Shown here in pieces: positions 15,537 to 24,378 of a stretch of DNA of 64,000 nt. Both the position numbers and the translations under genes were made by a program. The stretch is from Candidatus Binatia bacterium (GTDB taxonomy: Bacteria > Vulcanimicrobiota > Vulcanimicrobiia > Vulcanimicrobiales > Vulcanimicrobiaceae), in contig DATKHY010000007.1 in assembly GCA_035544215.1 (NCBI GenBank), forward strand, positions 682,001 through 746,000. The letters run 5' to 3'. The notes beneath the pieces are model-generated. The model was not told the DNA's origin, made no database searches, and worked only from the letters and a program-made list of their open reading frames with translations. Every line of letters begins with the position of its first letter. The first letter of the stretch is position 1.

Positions 15537-16628
15537 ATGCCCGAGATCGACAGCCCGATAACGGCCCAGACGAAAATCGACGAGCTCGTCGCGCGCTTCC
15601 CCGTAGCCGCCGACGTCATGCGCGCGTTCGGTTTGGGCTGCAGCGGTTGCAGCGTGAGCAAGTACGAGACGGTCGAGCAGGGAGCGCGCGCTCACGGGCT
15701 GCGAATCGAACCGATCGTCGCGGCGCTGGAACGCGCTCGCGCGACGGGCAGCGTGCCGCCGATCGCCGACGAGGATCGCCGACCCGCGCGGCGCGCGCCC
15801 GGCGCGTTTACGAAGCGCGCCGCGATCGCGCACACGGTCCCGATCATGTCGGGGAAGGGCGGCGTGGGCAAGTCGCTCGTCACCGCCCTGCTGGCAATCG
15901 GCTTGCGCCGCAAGCACTACCGCGTGGGCATCTTGGACGCGGACATCACCGGGCCGTCGATTCCGAAGCTCTTTGGCCTCCATGAACCGATGACGGTCTT
16001 GGCCGATCCGGTGAAGACGACGCCGCAGGGCCAGCCGCAGCCGTTGATTACGCCGGCGATTTCGCGCAGCGCCATCGAGATCGTCAGCGCGAACCTGTTG
16101 ACGGACCGCGAGGACACGGCGATGATCTGGCGCGGACCGATCGTCGCCAGCGTCATCCGGCAGTTCTACGAGCAAGTGCTGTGGGACGACCTCGATTTCT
16201 TGCTCGTCGACCTTCCGCCCGGCACCTCGGACGCGCCGCTCACGGTCCTCCAGTCGCTCTCGATCGACGGGGTGGTGCTCGTCACCATGCCGCAGGCGCT
16301 GGCGACGATGATCGTGCGCAAGGCGGCGAACCTCGTGCACCAACTGAAGAAACCGATCCTCGGCGTCGTGGAAAACATGTCGTACTTCATCGCGCCCGAC
16401 ACCGGCGCACGCTACGAGATCTTCGGACCCTCGTACGCCCAGCGTGTCGCGGAGCTCGCCGGCGCGCCGGTCCTGGCTCGGCTCCCGATCGACCCGAACA
16501 AGGCGCGCCTCGCCGACGAGGGGCGGATCGAAGAGCTCGACGACGCCGTCTGCGACGAGCTGGCCGGGCGACTGCTCGACCAGATCGCGACGCATCCCAA
16601 GCCCAAGGAAACGATCTCCATCGTTTAA
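15537..16628 (+). CDS. DUF1858-Mrp fusion: Fe-S carrier-type P-loop ATPase
   Basis: 363 residues. Residues 1-70 form a DUF1858 domain (ITAQTKIDELVARFPVAADV then GLGCSGCSV, cysteines 35 and 38). Residues about 95-350 are an Mrp/ApbC/NBP35 deviant P-loop ATPase with MSGKGGVGKSLV, GILDADITGPSIPK and VDLPPGTSDAPLTV. Mrp proteins carry or insert [4Fe-4S] clusters. In Mrp relatives the segment after ENMSYF normally holds a bridging cysteine (CPxC or CPDTG); here it reads MSYFIAPDTGARYEIFG, without cysteine. The N-terminal CxxC may replace it. Fusion of DUF1858 to Mrp is unusual. Confidence 0.88.
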   Translation: MPEIDSPITAQTKIDELVARFPVAADVMRAFGLGCSGCSVSKYETVEQGARAHGLRIEPIVAALERARATGSVPPIADEDRRPARRAPGAFTKRAAIAHTVPIMSGKGGVGKSLVTALLAIGLRRKHYRVGILDADITGPSIPKLFGLHEPMTVLADPVKTTPQGQPQPLITPAISRSAIEIVSANLLTDREDTAMIWRGPIVASVIRQFYEQVLWDDLDFLLVDLPPGTSDAPLTVLQSLSIDGVVLVTMPQALATMIVRKAANLVHQLKKPILGVVENMSYFIAPDTGARYEIFGPSYAQRVAELAGAPVLARLPIDPNKARLADEGRIEELDDAVCDELAGRLLDQIATHPKPKETISIV

Positions 16629-16641
16629 GAACCCCGCCGGT

Positions 16642-17823
16642 ATGAGCATCCGTAACGTCTTGCTGGGTCTCGGCGCGGGGCTGACTGCCGGCTACGCGCT
16701 GGCGCGCGCGATCGAGGCTGCCGCCGAGTTGCGAAAACCCTCGCCTGCGCTACCGAAGGATGCTCTCGCCTACGCGGGCGTTCGCCGGGCGCTGGAGCTG
16801 GCCGACACCGCCCGTAATGTTGCGGGCGCGCTGGCTTTCGCCTACGGGCCGCTCGCGCGCGCAGCCGATCGAGCGACCGGCTCCGCCCCCGCGTGGCTGC
16901 GCCCGGCGGCATTCGTCGCGCCGCTCTCGCTCGCCGCGGCACTCGTCGATCTGCCGACCTCTTTCGTTCAGGAATACACGCTGGAACGACGCTTCGGCCT
17001 GACCGATCAAAGCCGGGCGGGCTGGCTCTCCGACTACGTGAAGAGCGCGGCGGTCGGCGCGGCGCTCGCGACCCTCATCGCGAGCCTGCTCGGCATCGCG
17101 GTGCGGCATGCCCCGCGCGTCTGGCCGTGGATCGCCAGCGCCGGCACGTTTCCGCTATCCGTGATCGGCAACCTCATCGTGCCGATCTACCTTATGCCGC
17201 TCTTCAACGCGTTCGAACCGGTGGTCGGCTCGCTTGAGGAGCGCCTGCGAAAGCTGGCTTCGCGGTTCGGCGTCGGCGACGCGGCGATTCTGCGGATGGA
17301 CATGAGCCGGCAGACGCGCAAGGCCAACGCCTTCGTCACCGGGATCGGCCGCACGCATCGCATCGTCCTCGGCGATACGCTGATCGCCGCCTTCCCCGAG
17401 AACGAGACCGAGTTCGTGGTTGCGCACGAGCTCGGCCACTACGTCAATCGCGACACGTGGCGGCTCATGGGCATCGGCCAGATCGTGGCGACGGCGCTTT
17501 TCCTGATCGCCGACGCCGCGACGTCGCGCGCCTCCCGCCCGGAGCTGCGCTACGGGCCGCTGCTCCTGGTACGCATCTACGCGACGATCCTCGTCGCGTC
17601 GCAGGCTCTGCGTCCGCTGCTCTTCGCGTTCTCGCGATCCCGGGAATGGGCTGCGGACCGGTTCGCGCTCGCCGCGACCCACGATCCGCAAGCCGGCGTT
17701 TCCGCCTTCCGGCGCCTGCGCGAGCAAAACCTCGCCGACGAAGATCCGCCCCGCTGGTACGAGCTCTTCTTCTCGTCGCACCCGTCGCTGCGCGCGCGCA
17801 TCGCGGCGCTGGAGAAGGCCTAG
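16642..17823 (+). CDS. M48 family zinc metallopeptidase, Ste24-like
   Basis: 393-residue integral membrane peptidase. The zinc motif VVAHELGHYVNRDTW and the downstream SREWAADRFAL (third ligand glutamate position) are present. The N-terminal half has four to five hydrophobic helices and the YTLERRFGLTDQSRAGWLSDYVKS segment, which is characteristic of the Ste24/CAAX protease branch. Bacterial members act in membrane protein quality control; prenyl processing is not expected. ATG at MSIRNVLLGLGAG, 13 bases after the mrp stop, so likely co-transcribed. Confidence 0.9.
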   Translation: MSIRNVLLGLGAGLTAGYALARAIEAAAELRKPSPALPKDALAYAGVRRALELADTARNVAGALAFAYGPLARAADRATGSAPAWLRPAAFVAPLSLAAALVDLPTSFVQEYTLERRFGLTDQSRAGWLSDYVKSAAVGAALATLIASLLGIAVRHAPRVWPWIASAGTFPLSVIGNLIVPIYLMPLFNAFEPVVGSLEERLRKLASRFGVGDAAILRMDMSRQTRKANAFVTGIGRTHRIVLGDTLIAAFPENETEFVVAHELGHYVNRDTWRLMGIGQIVATALFLIADAATSRASRPELRYGPLLLVRIYATILVASQALRPLLFAFSRSREWAADRFALAATHDPQAGVSAFRRLREQNLADEDPPRWYELFFSSHPSLRARIAALEKA

Positions 17824-17827
17824 CTCA

Positions 17828-19249
17828 CTAGACCAGGATGGACGACGGGCGCGTGCGCAGCCAGGCCGCTATGTCGGTCTTGGGCGTGACGTACTTTCCG
17901 GTTCGCAGCTCCTCACGCAGCTCTCCGAACAGCCCGTAGCCCTCGGCGAACGCGTCGTGCTTGTGGATCGATTCCTCGTTGACTTGGCTCGCGAAGACGA
18001 ACGTCTCGTCGTCCAGATCGGCGTACATGTCCAGAGCGCGCGCGAGGATGCCGCGCACGACGTCCTCGACGAACTTCGGATTGTGATGCGCCTTGTTGAC
18101 GATGAAGAATTCGTCGGGCCGCTTCAAGAGGTCGTAGGTCTCGCTCGACATCGCGTTCTCGACGATCTCCACGAGGTCTTCGGCTCGGATGACGTCGCCA
18201 TGCCGCTCTTCTGCGCCGAGCAGGATCGATCCGCGCCCGCGCTGGTTGTGCGTGGCGCCGGGAAGCGCGTCGAGCGCGCGCTGCGCGTCCGCTTCGCTGA
18301 AGCCGACGTCCACGAGCTCGTGCAGCGAGTGTTCGCGCACCATCGCCTGCGCGCACGGACAGGCCGTCATGCCCTCCGCCTCGACGCCGATCACGCGGCG
18401 CGTTCCCGATTCGTCCGCGTGGGCGATGCCGATGAGCGTATAGGTCTCCTCGCCGCGTTTGCCGCTGACCGGCGTCCAGCGCTCTAGGCCGAAGTCGGCG
18501 CGGAGACGCACGTCGGCGCGTATCGCGCGCTGACTGCCGATGATCTCCCGCGCGATTGCTTCGGCGAGGCGCTCGATGCGCGCCGGCCTCGTATCGCGCG
18601 CGAGCACTTCGAGGGTCGCCTCTTCGAGGATCTCGGCGAAGCGCGACATGTGGACGCCGGCCTTGTCGGGCGCGAGGTCGGCGACCATCGAGAGCTCTCC
18701 GTTGTAGACGCGTGCGTGGCCGTCTACCTCGAGATGCAGGACGCGGCGCACGCCCGAGACGCCGGCGCGGTCGAGCGCGAGGCGGATCTCCGGCTCTTCC
18801 GATTGGCGATCGGTATCGAATCGCAGGCCGCGCTCGCGGCGGCGCACGCCGCCGTCCGGGGGCGGCGCAATGATGTGCGGCGCGATTTCGGCCAGCGGCG
18901 CGACGTTGTATGGGCGCGCGTCGAGGTGCGGCTGCACGACGACGCCATCGAAGACCAGCAGATCGACGTCGATCGGACGGGCCGCCAGTCTGCGCGTGCC
19001 GCGAGCGCGGCCGACGGCGACCTCGACGTCGCGCGAGAAGCGCTTGAATGCCTCCGCATCGAGCTCCGAGCGCAGCGCCGCGGCGATGTTGAGATACGCC
19101 GGCCCTTCCGCTCCGTGCGCCGCCGCCGATTCGAAGAACGACGACACGGCGACGATCTGCGCACGCGCGCGCAGCCGCTGCAGCGCCGCGAGGATGTTTC
19201 CCTGCCGGTCGCCGAGATTCGATCCGATCCCGATGTAGAGCTCGTGCAC
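17828..19249 (-). CDS. Fusion of HPPK (FolK) and GTP cyclohydrolase I type 2 (FolE2/MptA)
   Basis: A 473-residue bifunctional folate enzyme. Residues 1-150 are 6-hydroxymethyl-7,8-dihydropterin pyrophosphokinase: IGIGSNLGDRQGNILAAL, the PAYLNIAAAL strand and RPIDVDLLVFDGV. Residues 155-473 are the FolE2/MptA-type GTP cyclohydrolase: HLEVDGHARVYNGELSMVADL, GVHMSRFAEILEE, and the CPCAQ motif. It would supply both the first step (GTP to dihydroneopterin triphosphate) and the pyrophosphokinase step of folate synthesis. The reading frame is continuous with no stop between domains. It diverges from manA by 26 bases. FolB and FolP are not in the window. Confidence 0.9.
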   Translation of the reverse strand: MHELYIGIGSNLGDRQGNILAALQRLRARAQIVAVSSFFESAAAHGAEGPAYLNIAAALRSELDAEAFKRFSRDVEVAVGRARGTRRLAARPIDVDLLVFDGVVVQPHLDARPYNVAPLAEIAPHIIAPPPDGGVRRRERGLRFDTDRQSEEPEIRLALDRAGVSGVRRVLHLEVDGHARVYNGELSMVADLAPDKAGVHMSRFAEILEEATLEVLARDTRPARIERLAEAIAREIIGSQRAIRADVRLRADFGLERWTPVSGKRGEETYTLIGIAHADESGTRRVIGVEAEGMTACPCAQAMVREHSLHELVDVGFSEADAQRALDALPGATHNQRGRGSILLGAEERHGDVIRAEDLVEIVENAMSSETYDLLKRPDEFFIVNKAHHNPKFVEDVVRGILARALDMYADLDDETFVFASQVNEESIHKHDAFAEGYGLFGELREELRTGKYVTPKTDIAAWLRTRPSSILV

Positions 19250-19275
19250 GCCGCCACCTTCGATGGGAATTCACG

Positions 19276-20358
19276 ATGATCCCAGCGTATGTCCGCGGAG
19301 TGCAGCACGACGCCGTCTATCCCTACCTCCTCGACCCAAAATTGACGACGCAGGTATGGGGCGGCGACGAGCTGGTGCGCATCTACGGAAAGCACGGCGA
19401 TCCGAACGCGCGTCTGGGAGAGTCGTGGGAGTGCTGGGACGCCGACCCCGTCACCAACGGCGCTCTGGCCGGCTCGACCGTCGCGGACCTGCGCGCGGAG
19501 CTCGGCGCCACGCTGCTGGGCGATCTCGATCCGAAACAGATCTTCCCAGTGCTCACGAAGATCATCACCGCCCACGATTGGCTGTCGGTGCAGGTGCATC
19601 CCGACGACGCATACGCACGGCGCGTCGAGCACCAACCGTTCGGCAAGACCGAGTGCTGGTACGTCATGGACGCGCAGCCTGGCGCGGAGATCGTCTACGG
19701 CTGGACGCGCGCGACGTCGCGCGACGAATACGAGCGCCGCGTCGCCGACGGCACGCTCGGGGAGCTGCTGCGAAAGATCAGCGTGAAGACCGGCGACACC
19801 GTGTACATTCCGCACGGCGTCGTGCACGCGATCGGACCCGGCGTCACCGTCTTCGAGACCCAGCAGGCGTCGGACTTGACCTATCGCATGTTCGACTACA
19901 ACCGCCTCGGACTCGACGGCAAACCGCGCGAGCTCAACGTGCGCAAGGCCGCCGACGTCTTGAACTACGCGGCGGAAACCGGCGGGACGCTGTTGCAGAT
20001 TCCGTATACGTTCGAAGGGCTCGAGCGCACTGCGCTCATCGCGGACGCTCATTTTGTGGTCGAACGGATCGTCGCTCGTGGCGAACCGGCGACGATGGCA
20101 ACGAACGGGCGGCCGCTGATCCTGATGTCGCTCGACGCCCCGATGGAAGTAACGAGCGCCGAGGCGGTCGTAGCTCTTGGAAGCTATCAGACCGTCTTGA
20201 TCGCCGCCGGCTCGCAGTGGTGCACGGTTCGCGCCGCGCGCGACTGCGCGCCGTTCATGTTCGTGACGCCGCCCGCCAACCGCGAGCTGCTCGCCGCGCG
20301 GCTCATCGCGGCCGGCGTCGCGCAAGATCAGATCGATCGCTTCATGGAGCAGTTCTGA
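19276..20358 (+). CDS. manA: Mannose-6-phosphate isomerase, class I
   Basis: Zinc-dependent interconversion of mannose-6-phosphate and fructose-6-phosphate. The 360-residue protein has the type I features PKLTTQVWGGDEL, LSVQVHPDDAYA (zinc glutamine and histidine), FGKTECWYVMDA (ligand glutamate) and YIPHGVVHAIGPGV with the last zinc histidine. It supplies mannose precursors for glycans. The stop lies eight bases before the lysA start, so these two are co-transcribed. Confidence 0.92.
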   Translation: MIPAYVRGVQHDAVYPYLLDPKLTTQVWGGDELVRIYGKHGDPNARLGESWECWDADPVTNGALAGSTVADLRAELGATLLGDLDPKQIFPVLTKIITAHDWLSVQVHPDDAYARRVEHQPFGKTECWYVMDAQPGAEIVYGWTRATSRDEYERRVADGTLGELLRKISVKTGDTVYIPHGVVHAIGPGVTVFETQQASDLTYRMFDYNRLGLDGKPRELNVRKAADVLNYAAETGGTLLQIPYTFEGLERTALIADAHFVVERIVARGEPATMATNGRPLILMSLDAPMEVTSAEAVVALGSYQTVLIAAGSQWCTVRAARDCAPFMFVTPPANRELLAARLIAAGVAQDQIDRFMEQF

Positions 20359-20366
20359 CGGCGCTC

Positions 20367-21653
20367 GTGCCCTGGGAGGGCGCGCTGGCTCCGGGTCAGA
20401 CGCGCGATCCAAACGGCAACCTGACCATCGGAAGCATTCTCGCGCGGCGCCTGGCAGAAAGGTACGGAACGCCGCTGCTCGTCGTGAATCTCGGCGTCGT
20501 CGACGCGGCGCTCGATGCGCTGGAAGGATGCACGCGTCCGCTCGACGTCGGAGTGTCCTACGCCGCGAAGGCGTTCGCGACGATCGAGTTCGTGCGGTAC
20601 CTGGCACGGCGTGGCATCGGCCTCGACGTCTGCTCGCTCGGCGAGCTCGTCACGGCGGAGCGCGCCGGCTTTCCGCCGGAGCGCGTGACGCTGCACGGCG
20701 CCGGAAAGAGCGACGACGAGCTGGTTGCGGTCTGCCGCGGCCGAGCCGGCTGCGTCGTAGTTGACGGAATCGAGGAGCTCGCGCGTCTCGCGCGCCTGTC
20801 GCGCGACGCCGGCCCGGTGGACGTTCTTCTGCGGCTCAACGTGGGCATCGAGGCGCACACGCACGAGTTTCTGCGCACGGGCGGTGACGATACGAAGTTC
20901 GGGATCCACCAGCGCGACGAGCCCCTCGCCGCGGACCTGCTGCGCGCGTCGAGCGGGCTGCGCTTCGTCGGGCTGCACGCGCATGTAGGCTCGCAGATCT
21001 ACGAATCCTCGCCGTACGTCGCGGCCGCTCACGAGCTCGTCTCCGCCGCGCGGCGCTTCGCCGGCGCCGGTCTGCCGGCACGTCGCGTGGTCATCGGCGG
21101 CGGGTTCGGCGTGCAGACGCGGCCGGGCGAACGCGCCGAATCGCTCGATGTGGGCGCCACGCTGCGCGCCGCGACCGAACGCGTCACGAAGGACGCTCGC
21201 CGCTACGGCATCCCGGCGCCGCGCCTCGAGATCGAGCCCGGACGCGCCGTGGTCGGACCTGCCGGAACCACGCTCTACCGCGTGCTGGCAGTCAAGCGTC
21301 AGACGCGACGGACCTTCGTCGTCGTCGACGGGGGAGTCGCCGAAAATCCGCGCCCCGCCCTGTACGGCGCGTACCATCACGTGGTGCCGGCCGCCGCGCC
21401 GAGCGACGATGTTGCCGAGGTCACGCTGTGCGGCCGATCCTGCGAGAACGACGAGCTCGGGATCGTGCGGCTTCCGTGCGGCGTGCGCGACGGCGACCTT
21501 CTGGCGATGTGCACGACGGGCGCGTATACGTACAGCATGGCTGGAAACTACAACCGCTTTCCGCGTCCCGCCGTCGTCGCGGTCGCGGACGGCTCGGAGC
21601 GCCTGCTGGCGCGCCGCGAGAGCATCGACGACGTCCTGCGGAACGACGCATGA
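20367..21653 (+). CDS. lysA: Diaminopimelate decarboxylase
   Basis: PLP-dependent decarboxylation of meso-diaminopimelate to lysine. Motifs: the PLP lysine in DVGVSYAAKAF, the glycine-rich VVIGGGFGV, GLHAHVGSQIYES, EPGRAVVGPAG and GRSCENDEL (the CxxD/E-type element at the dimer active site). Length 428 residues. The GTG giving MPWEGALAPGQTRDPNGNLTIG is the first start after the manA stop; an apparent fusion with the upstream frame is a shadow of manA in another frame. A short hairpin follows. Confidence 0.92.
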   Translation: MPWEGALAPGQTRDPNGNLTIGSILARRLAERYGTPLLVVNLGVVDAALDALEGCTRPLDVGVSYAAKAFATIEFVRYLARRGIGLDVCSLGELVTAERAGFPPERVTLHGAGKSDDELVAVCRGRAGCVVVDGIEELARLARLSRDAGPVDVLLRLNVGIEAHTHEFLRTGGDDTKFGIHQRDEPLAADLLRASSGLRFVGLHAHVGSQIYESSPYVAAAHELVSAARRFAGAGLPARRVVIGGGFGVQTRPGERAESLDVGATLRAATERVTKDARRYGIPAPRLEIEPGRAVVGPAGTTLYRVLAVKRQTRRTFVVVDGGVAENPRPALYGAYHHVVPAAAPSDDVAEVTLCGRSCENDELGIVRLPCGVRDGDLLAMCTTGAYTYSMAGNYNRFPRPAVVAVADGSERLLARRESIDDVLRNDA

Positions 21654-21655
21654 AG

Positions 21656-21692
21656 GGCACCGTAGCCGGCCCTGCATCCGGCCGACGGTGCC
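21656..21692 (+). terminator. Intergenic hairpin after lysA
   Basis: GGCACCGT pairs with ACGGTGCC and GCCGG with CCGGC, giving a 13-pair stem with a small internal bulge and an eight-base loop. There is no T-run, so it could be a weak or factor-dependent terminator or an mRNA end-protecting hairpin between lysA and msrA. Confidence 0.5.
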
Positions 21693-21709
21693 GCGCGTTG
21701 ATATAACGT

Positions 21710-22198
21710 ATGAACACGCAAACCGCAACATTCGCGGCCGGTTGCTTCTGGGGGGTCGAGGCGGCGTTCCGACAGGTCCCCGGCGTGCTGGACGCGGTCT
21801 CCGGTTACACCGGCGGCCAAACCGACAACCCGACGTACCGGCAGGTCTGCGGCCACACTACCGGCCACGCCGAAGCCGTCGAAGTCACCTTCGATGCACA
21901 GCGCGTCACCTACGACGAGCTCCTGAATGTTTTCTGGCAGATTCACGACCCGACGCAGCTCAATCGCCAGGGGCCCGACGTGGGCGATCAGTATCGCTCG
22001 GCGATCTTCACGCACGGCGCAGAGCAGGAGCGCGCAGCAGCGGCGTCGCGCGATCGCGAACAGCAACGCTACGACCGCGCGATCGTTACGCAGATCGTGC
22101 CGGCCACGCGATTCTGGGCCGCCGAAGAGTATCATCAGCGTTACTTCGAAAAGAACGGCGGCGCGGCGTGTCACGTCATTCCGGGAGGCGCCCGATGA
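21710..22198 (+). CDS. msrA: Peptide methionine-(S)-sulfoxide reductase
   Basis: Reduces methionine-S-sulfoxide in proteins. The active-site [10 protein letters not shown] and the family segments [41 protein letters not shown] and EEYHQRYF are present. 162 residues, no signal peptide, so it is cytoplasmic. The stop overlaps the msrB start as ATGA; the pair forms an oxidative repair operon. Confidence 0.95.
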   Translation: MNTQTATFAAGCFWGVEAAFRQVPGVLDAVSGYTGGQTDNPTYRQVCGHTTGHAEAVEVTFDAQRVTYDELLNVFWQIHDPTQLNRQGPDVGDQYRSAIFTHGAEQERAAAASRDREQQRYDRAIVTQIVPATRFWAAEEYHQRYFEKNGGAACHVIPGGAR

Positions 22199-22680
22199 AA
22201 CGCGCGGAGTTCGCAGCAGCCGCCGCTGCGCTGGTCGCCGGGTTCGGCTTCGCGCGGTCCGGACGAGCCTCCGGGCAAGCCTATGCGGTAACGCACAGCG
22301 ACTCCGAGTGGCTCGCCATCTTGGGACCGGAACGCTTTGACATTCTGCGCCGCGGCGGTACCGAACCGGCCTTTTCGAGTCCCCTGATCGGCGAGAAACG
22401 CGCGGGGATCTATCGCTGCGCCGGCTGCGCGTTGACGCTGTTCACTTCTGCAACGAAGTACGACAGCGGCGACGGGTGGCCGTCGTTCTGGAACGTGCTA
22501 CAGAACACAACGCGCACGCAGAACGACTACGCGCTGATCGAGCCGCGCACAGAAGTGCACTGCAGGAGGTGCGGAGGACACCTGGGTCACATCTTCGACG
22601 ACGGGCCGCCGCCTACGCATCTGCGTTATTGCATCGACGGCCTCGCGCTGCGATTCGTCCCGAACAAGGCCGCCACGTAG
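22195..22680 (+). CDS. msrB: Peptide methionine-(R)-sulfoxide reductase with export signal
   Basis: 161 residues. MsrB features are visible: [11 protein letters not shown] and [16 protein letters not shown] hold the four zinc cysteines, GDGWPSFW binds substrate, and [11 protein letters not shown] carries the catalytic cysteine. Unlike its partner it starts [20 protein letters not shown], a positively charged hydrophobic signal-like segment, followed by a linker ending ASGQ. The protein is probably exported. There is no strict twin-arginine motif, so Sec export is likelier. Confidence 0.92.
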   Translation: MKRAEFAAAAAALVAGFGFARSGRASGQAYAVTHSDSEWLAILGPERFDILRRGGTEPAFSSPLIGEKRAGIYRCAGCALTLFTSATKYDSGDGWPSFWNVLQNTTRTQNDYALIEPRTEVHCRRCGGHLGHIFDDGPPPTHLRYCIDGLALRFVPNKAAT

Positions 22681-22687
22681 CGCGCCC

Positions 22688-23509
22688 ATGCGGATCCTGA
22701 TCACCAACGACGACGGCATCGACTCGCCCGGAATTCGCGCGCTGACGGACGCGCTCGGCAGCGAGCACGCGACCGTCGTCGTCGCGCCGTCCGGCAACCG
22801 CAGCGGCGTGTCGCACGCGATCACGGCGGACGAGGCGATCACCCTCGAGCGCCGCGAGGATTGCGGCGTGCTCGCGTACGCATGCTCCGGAACGCCCGCC
22901 GACTGCGTCTTCCTCGGGTCGACCGAGCTATGCCCACGCCCCGACCTCGTCATCAGCGGCATCAATCACGGGCCAAACCTGGCCGACGACGTGTACTATT
23001 CCGGAACCGTCGCAGGCGCCGTGGAAGCCTCGCTGCTGGGGATCCCCGCGCTGGCGGTCTCGCTGGCGTGCGATCACGCGGTGCCGCTCGGGCGACGCTA
23101 TTGGGAGAGCGCGGCGGAGATCGTACGGCGCTGCATCGCGGCCGCGTTCGACGGCTTGAGCGACACCACGCGCTACTGCAACTTGAACGTCCCCAACCTG
23201 CCCCTGGAACAGATCCACGGCGTCGCCGTTACGCGTCTGGGCCGCAAACGCATCTGCGGCCGGATGGTCGGCCAAGAAGGCGACGGCACTACGCGCTACT
23301 ACCGCGCCTGGGAGTCGCCCTTCGAAACAGACCGCGAAACGATCGGCACCGACATCGGCGCCGTGCACGCCGGTTACGCGAGCCTTACACCGCTCTTGCT
23401 CGACCGCACCGCTCCGGTAACTCCGTCGTTGGATTGGCTGCGCCTCGGCAGCCTTCGCCCGGTAAATTCAGCGACCGGCGCGAGCCGGCGCATCAGATTC
23501 TCGAACTGA
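22688..23509 (+). CDS. surE: 5'/3'-nucleotidase SurE
   Basis: Metal-dependent nucleoside monophosphate phosphatase of stationary phase. The metal site is clear: ILITNDDGIDSPG, then VVAPSGNRSGVSH and ISGINHGPNLADDVYYSGTV. It is 273 residues, about 15-20 longer than usual, because the C-terminus runs on into the end of the convergent DAHP synthase gene (136-base overlap). ATG with MRILITNDDG start, eight bases after msrB. Confidence 0.93.
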   Translation: MRILITNDDGIDSPGIRALTDALGSEHATVVVAPSGNRSGVSHAITADEAITLERREDCGVLAYACSGTPADCVFLGSTELCPRPDLVISGINHGPNLADDVYYSGTVAGAVEASLLGIPALAVSLACDHAVPLGRRYWESAAEIVRRCIAAAFDGLSDTTRYCNLNVPNLPLEQIHGVAVTRLGRKRICGRMVGQEGDGTTRYYRAWESPFETDRETIGTDIGAVHAGYASLTPLLLDRTAPVTPSLDWLRLGSLRPVNSATGASRRIRFSN

Positions 23510-24321
23510 TCGCAATCGAGCGATTGCGCGCCGTCCGAGAGCGCGTTCGGCGGATCGGGATGCACCTCGATGAGCAGCCCGTGCGCTCCCGCGGCTAGGC
23601 TGGCGATCGCGATCGGCGGCACCAGCCGCGCGATGCCCATCGCATGCGACGGATCGACGATCACCGGGAGATGCGTCATCTCATCCAGCAGCGGCACGAC
23701 CGAGATGTCGAGCAGGTTACGCGTCGCGACGTCAAAGGATCGCACGCCACGCTCGCAGAGCACGACGCCCTCGTTGCCTCCGAGGAGCACGTATTCCGCG
23801 GCCAACAGCCACTCTTGCACGGTCGCCGAAATGCCGCGTTTCAACAGCACGGGCATGCGCGTCTGACCGACCTCGCGCAGCAGCGGGAAGTTCTGCATGT
23901 TGCGCGCACCGATCTGCAGCATGTCGGCGTAGCGCGCGACCTTCTCGACGTCGCGCGGATCGAGCACCTCGGTCACGACGCCGAGGCCGTAGCGATCGCC
24001 CGCGTAGCGCAGCAACTTGAGCGCCTCTTCGCCGAGGCCTTGAAACGAATACGGCGACGTGCGGGGCTTGTAGGCGCCCCCGCGCAGCACGTTTGCGCCG
24101 GATTGCGCGACGCTGCGGGCCGCGGTCTCGAGCTGTTCGCGCGATTCCACGCCGCAGGGACCGGCGCAAATCGCGACCTCGTCGCCGCCAAACGTCGCAC
24201 CGCTGCGCAACCGCACGACCGTCCGCTCCGACCGCGCGTCACGCCGGACCAGGCGGTACGATTGCGGTACGTTTACCCCTCGCTCCACCTTCCTCGCTTC
24301 GACGAACCCTCGGCGCCTCAT
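23374..24321 (-). CDS. aroF: 3-deoxy-7-phosphoheptulonate (DAHP) synthase, type I beta
   Basis: First enzyme of the shikimate pathway, joining phosphoenolpyruvate and erythrose-4-phosphate. AICAGPCGVESREQL, VLRGGAYKPRTSPYSFQG, MLQIGARNMQNFPLLREVG, LLKRGISATVQEWLLAAEY and VIVDPSHAMG are all conserved. The protein is 315 residues; its last 26 residues (RRSQSNDGVTG on) exceed the family core and overlap surE. There is no chorismate-mutase-like regulatory domain. It is divergent from, and less than 60 bases away from, the ketoacyl synthase/EPSPS-like operon, so it plausibly feeds that pathway with shikimate. Confidence 0.92.
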   Translation of the reverse strand: MRRRGFVEARKVERGVNVPQSYRLVRRDARSERTVVRLRSGATFGGDEVAICAGPCGVESREQLETAARSVAQSGANVLRGGAYKPRTSPYSFQGLGEEALKLLRYAGDRYGLGVVTEVLDPRDVEKVARYADMLQIGARNMQNFPLLREVGQTRMPVLLKRGISATVQEWLLAAEYVLLGGNEGVVLCERGVRSFDVATRNLLDISVVPLLDEMTHLPVIVDPSHAMGIARLVPPIAIASLAAGAHGLLIEVHPDPPNALSDGAQSLDCDQFENLMRRLAPVAEFTGRRLPRRSQSNDGVTGAVRSSKSGVRLA

Positions 24322-24378
24322 GCCGCTCTTACTTAGGACCTCTGAAGGTTCGCTAGCAGGCTACGGGGATTGCGCTGC

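Noticed and set aside
19263-21653. A 796-residue frame appearing to fuse manA and lysA
   Set aside because: The first third is a shadow of manA in another frame; lysA has its own GTG start after the manA stop.
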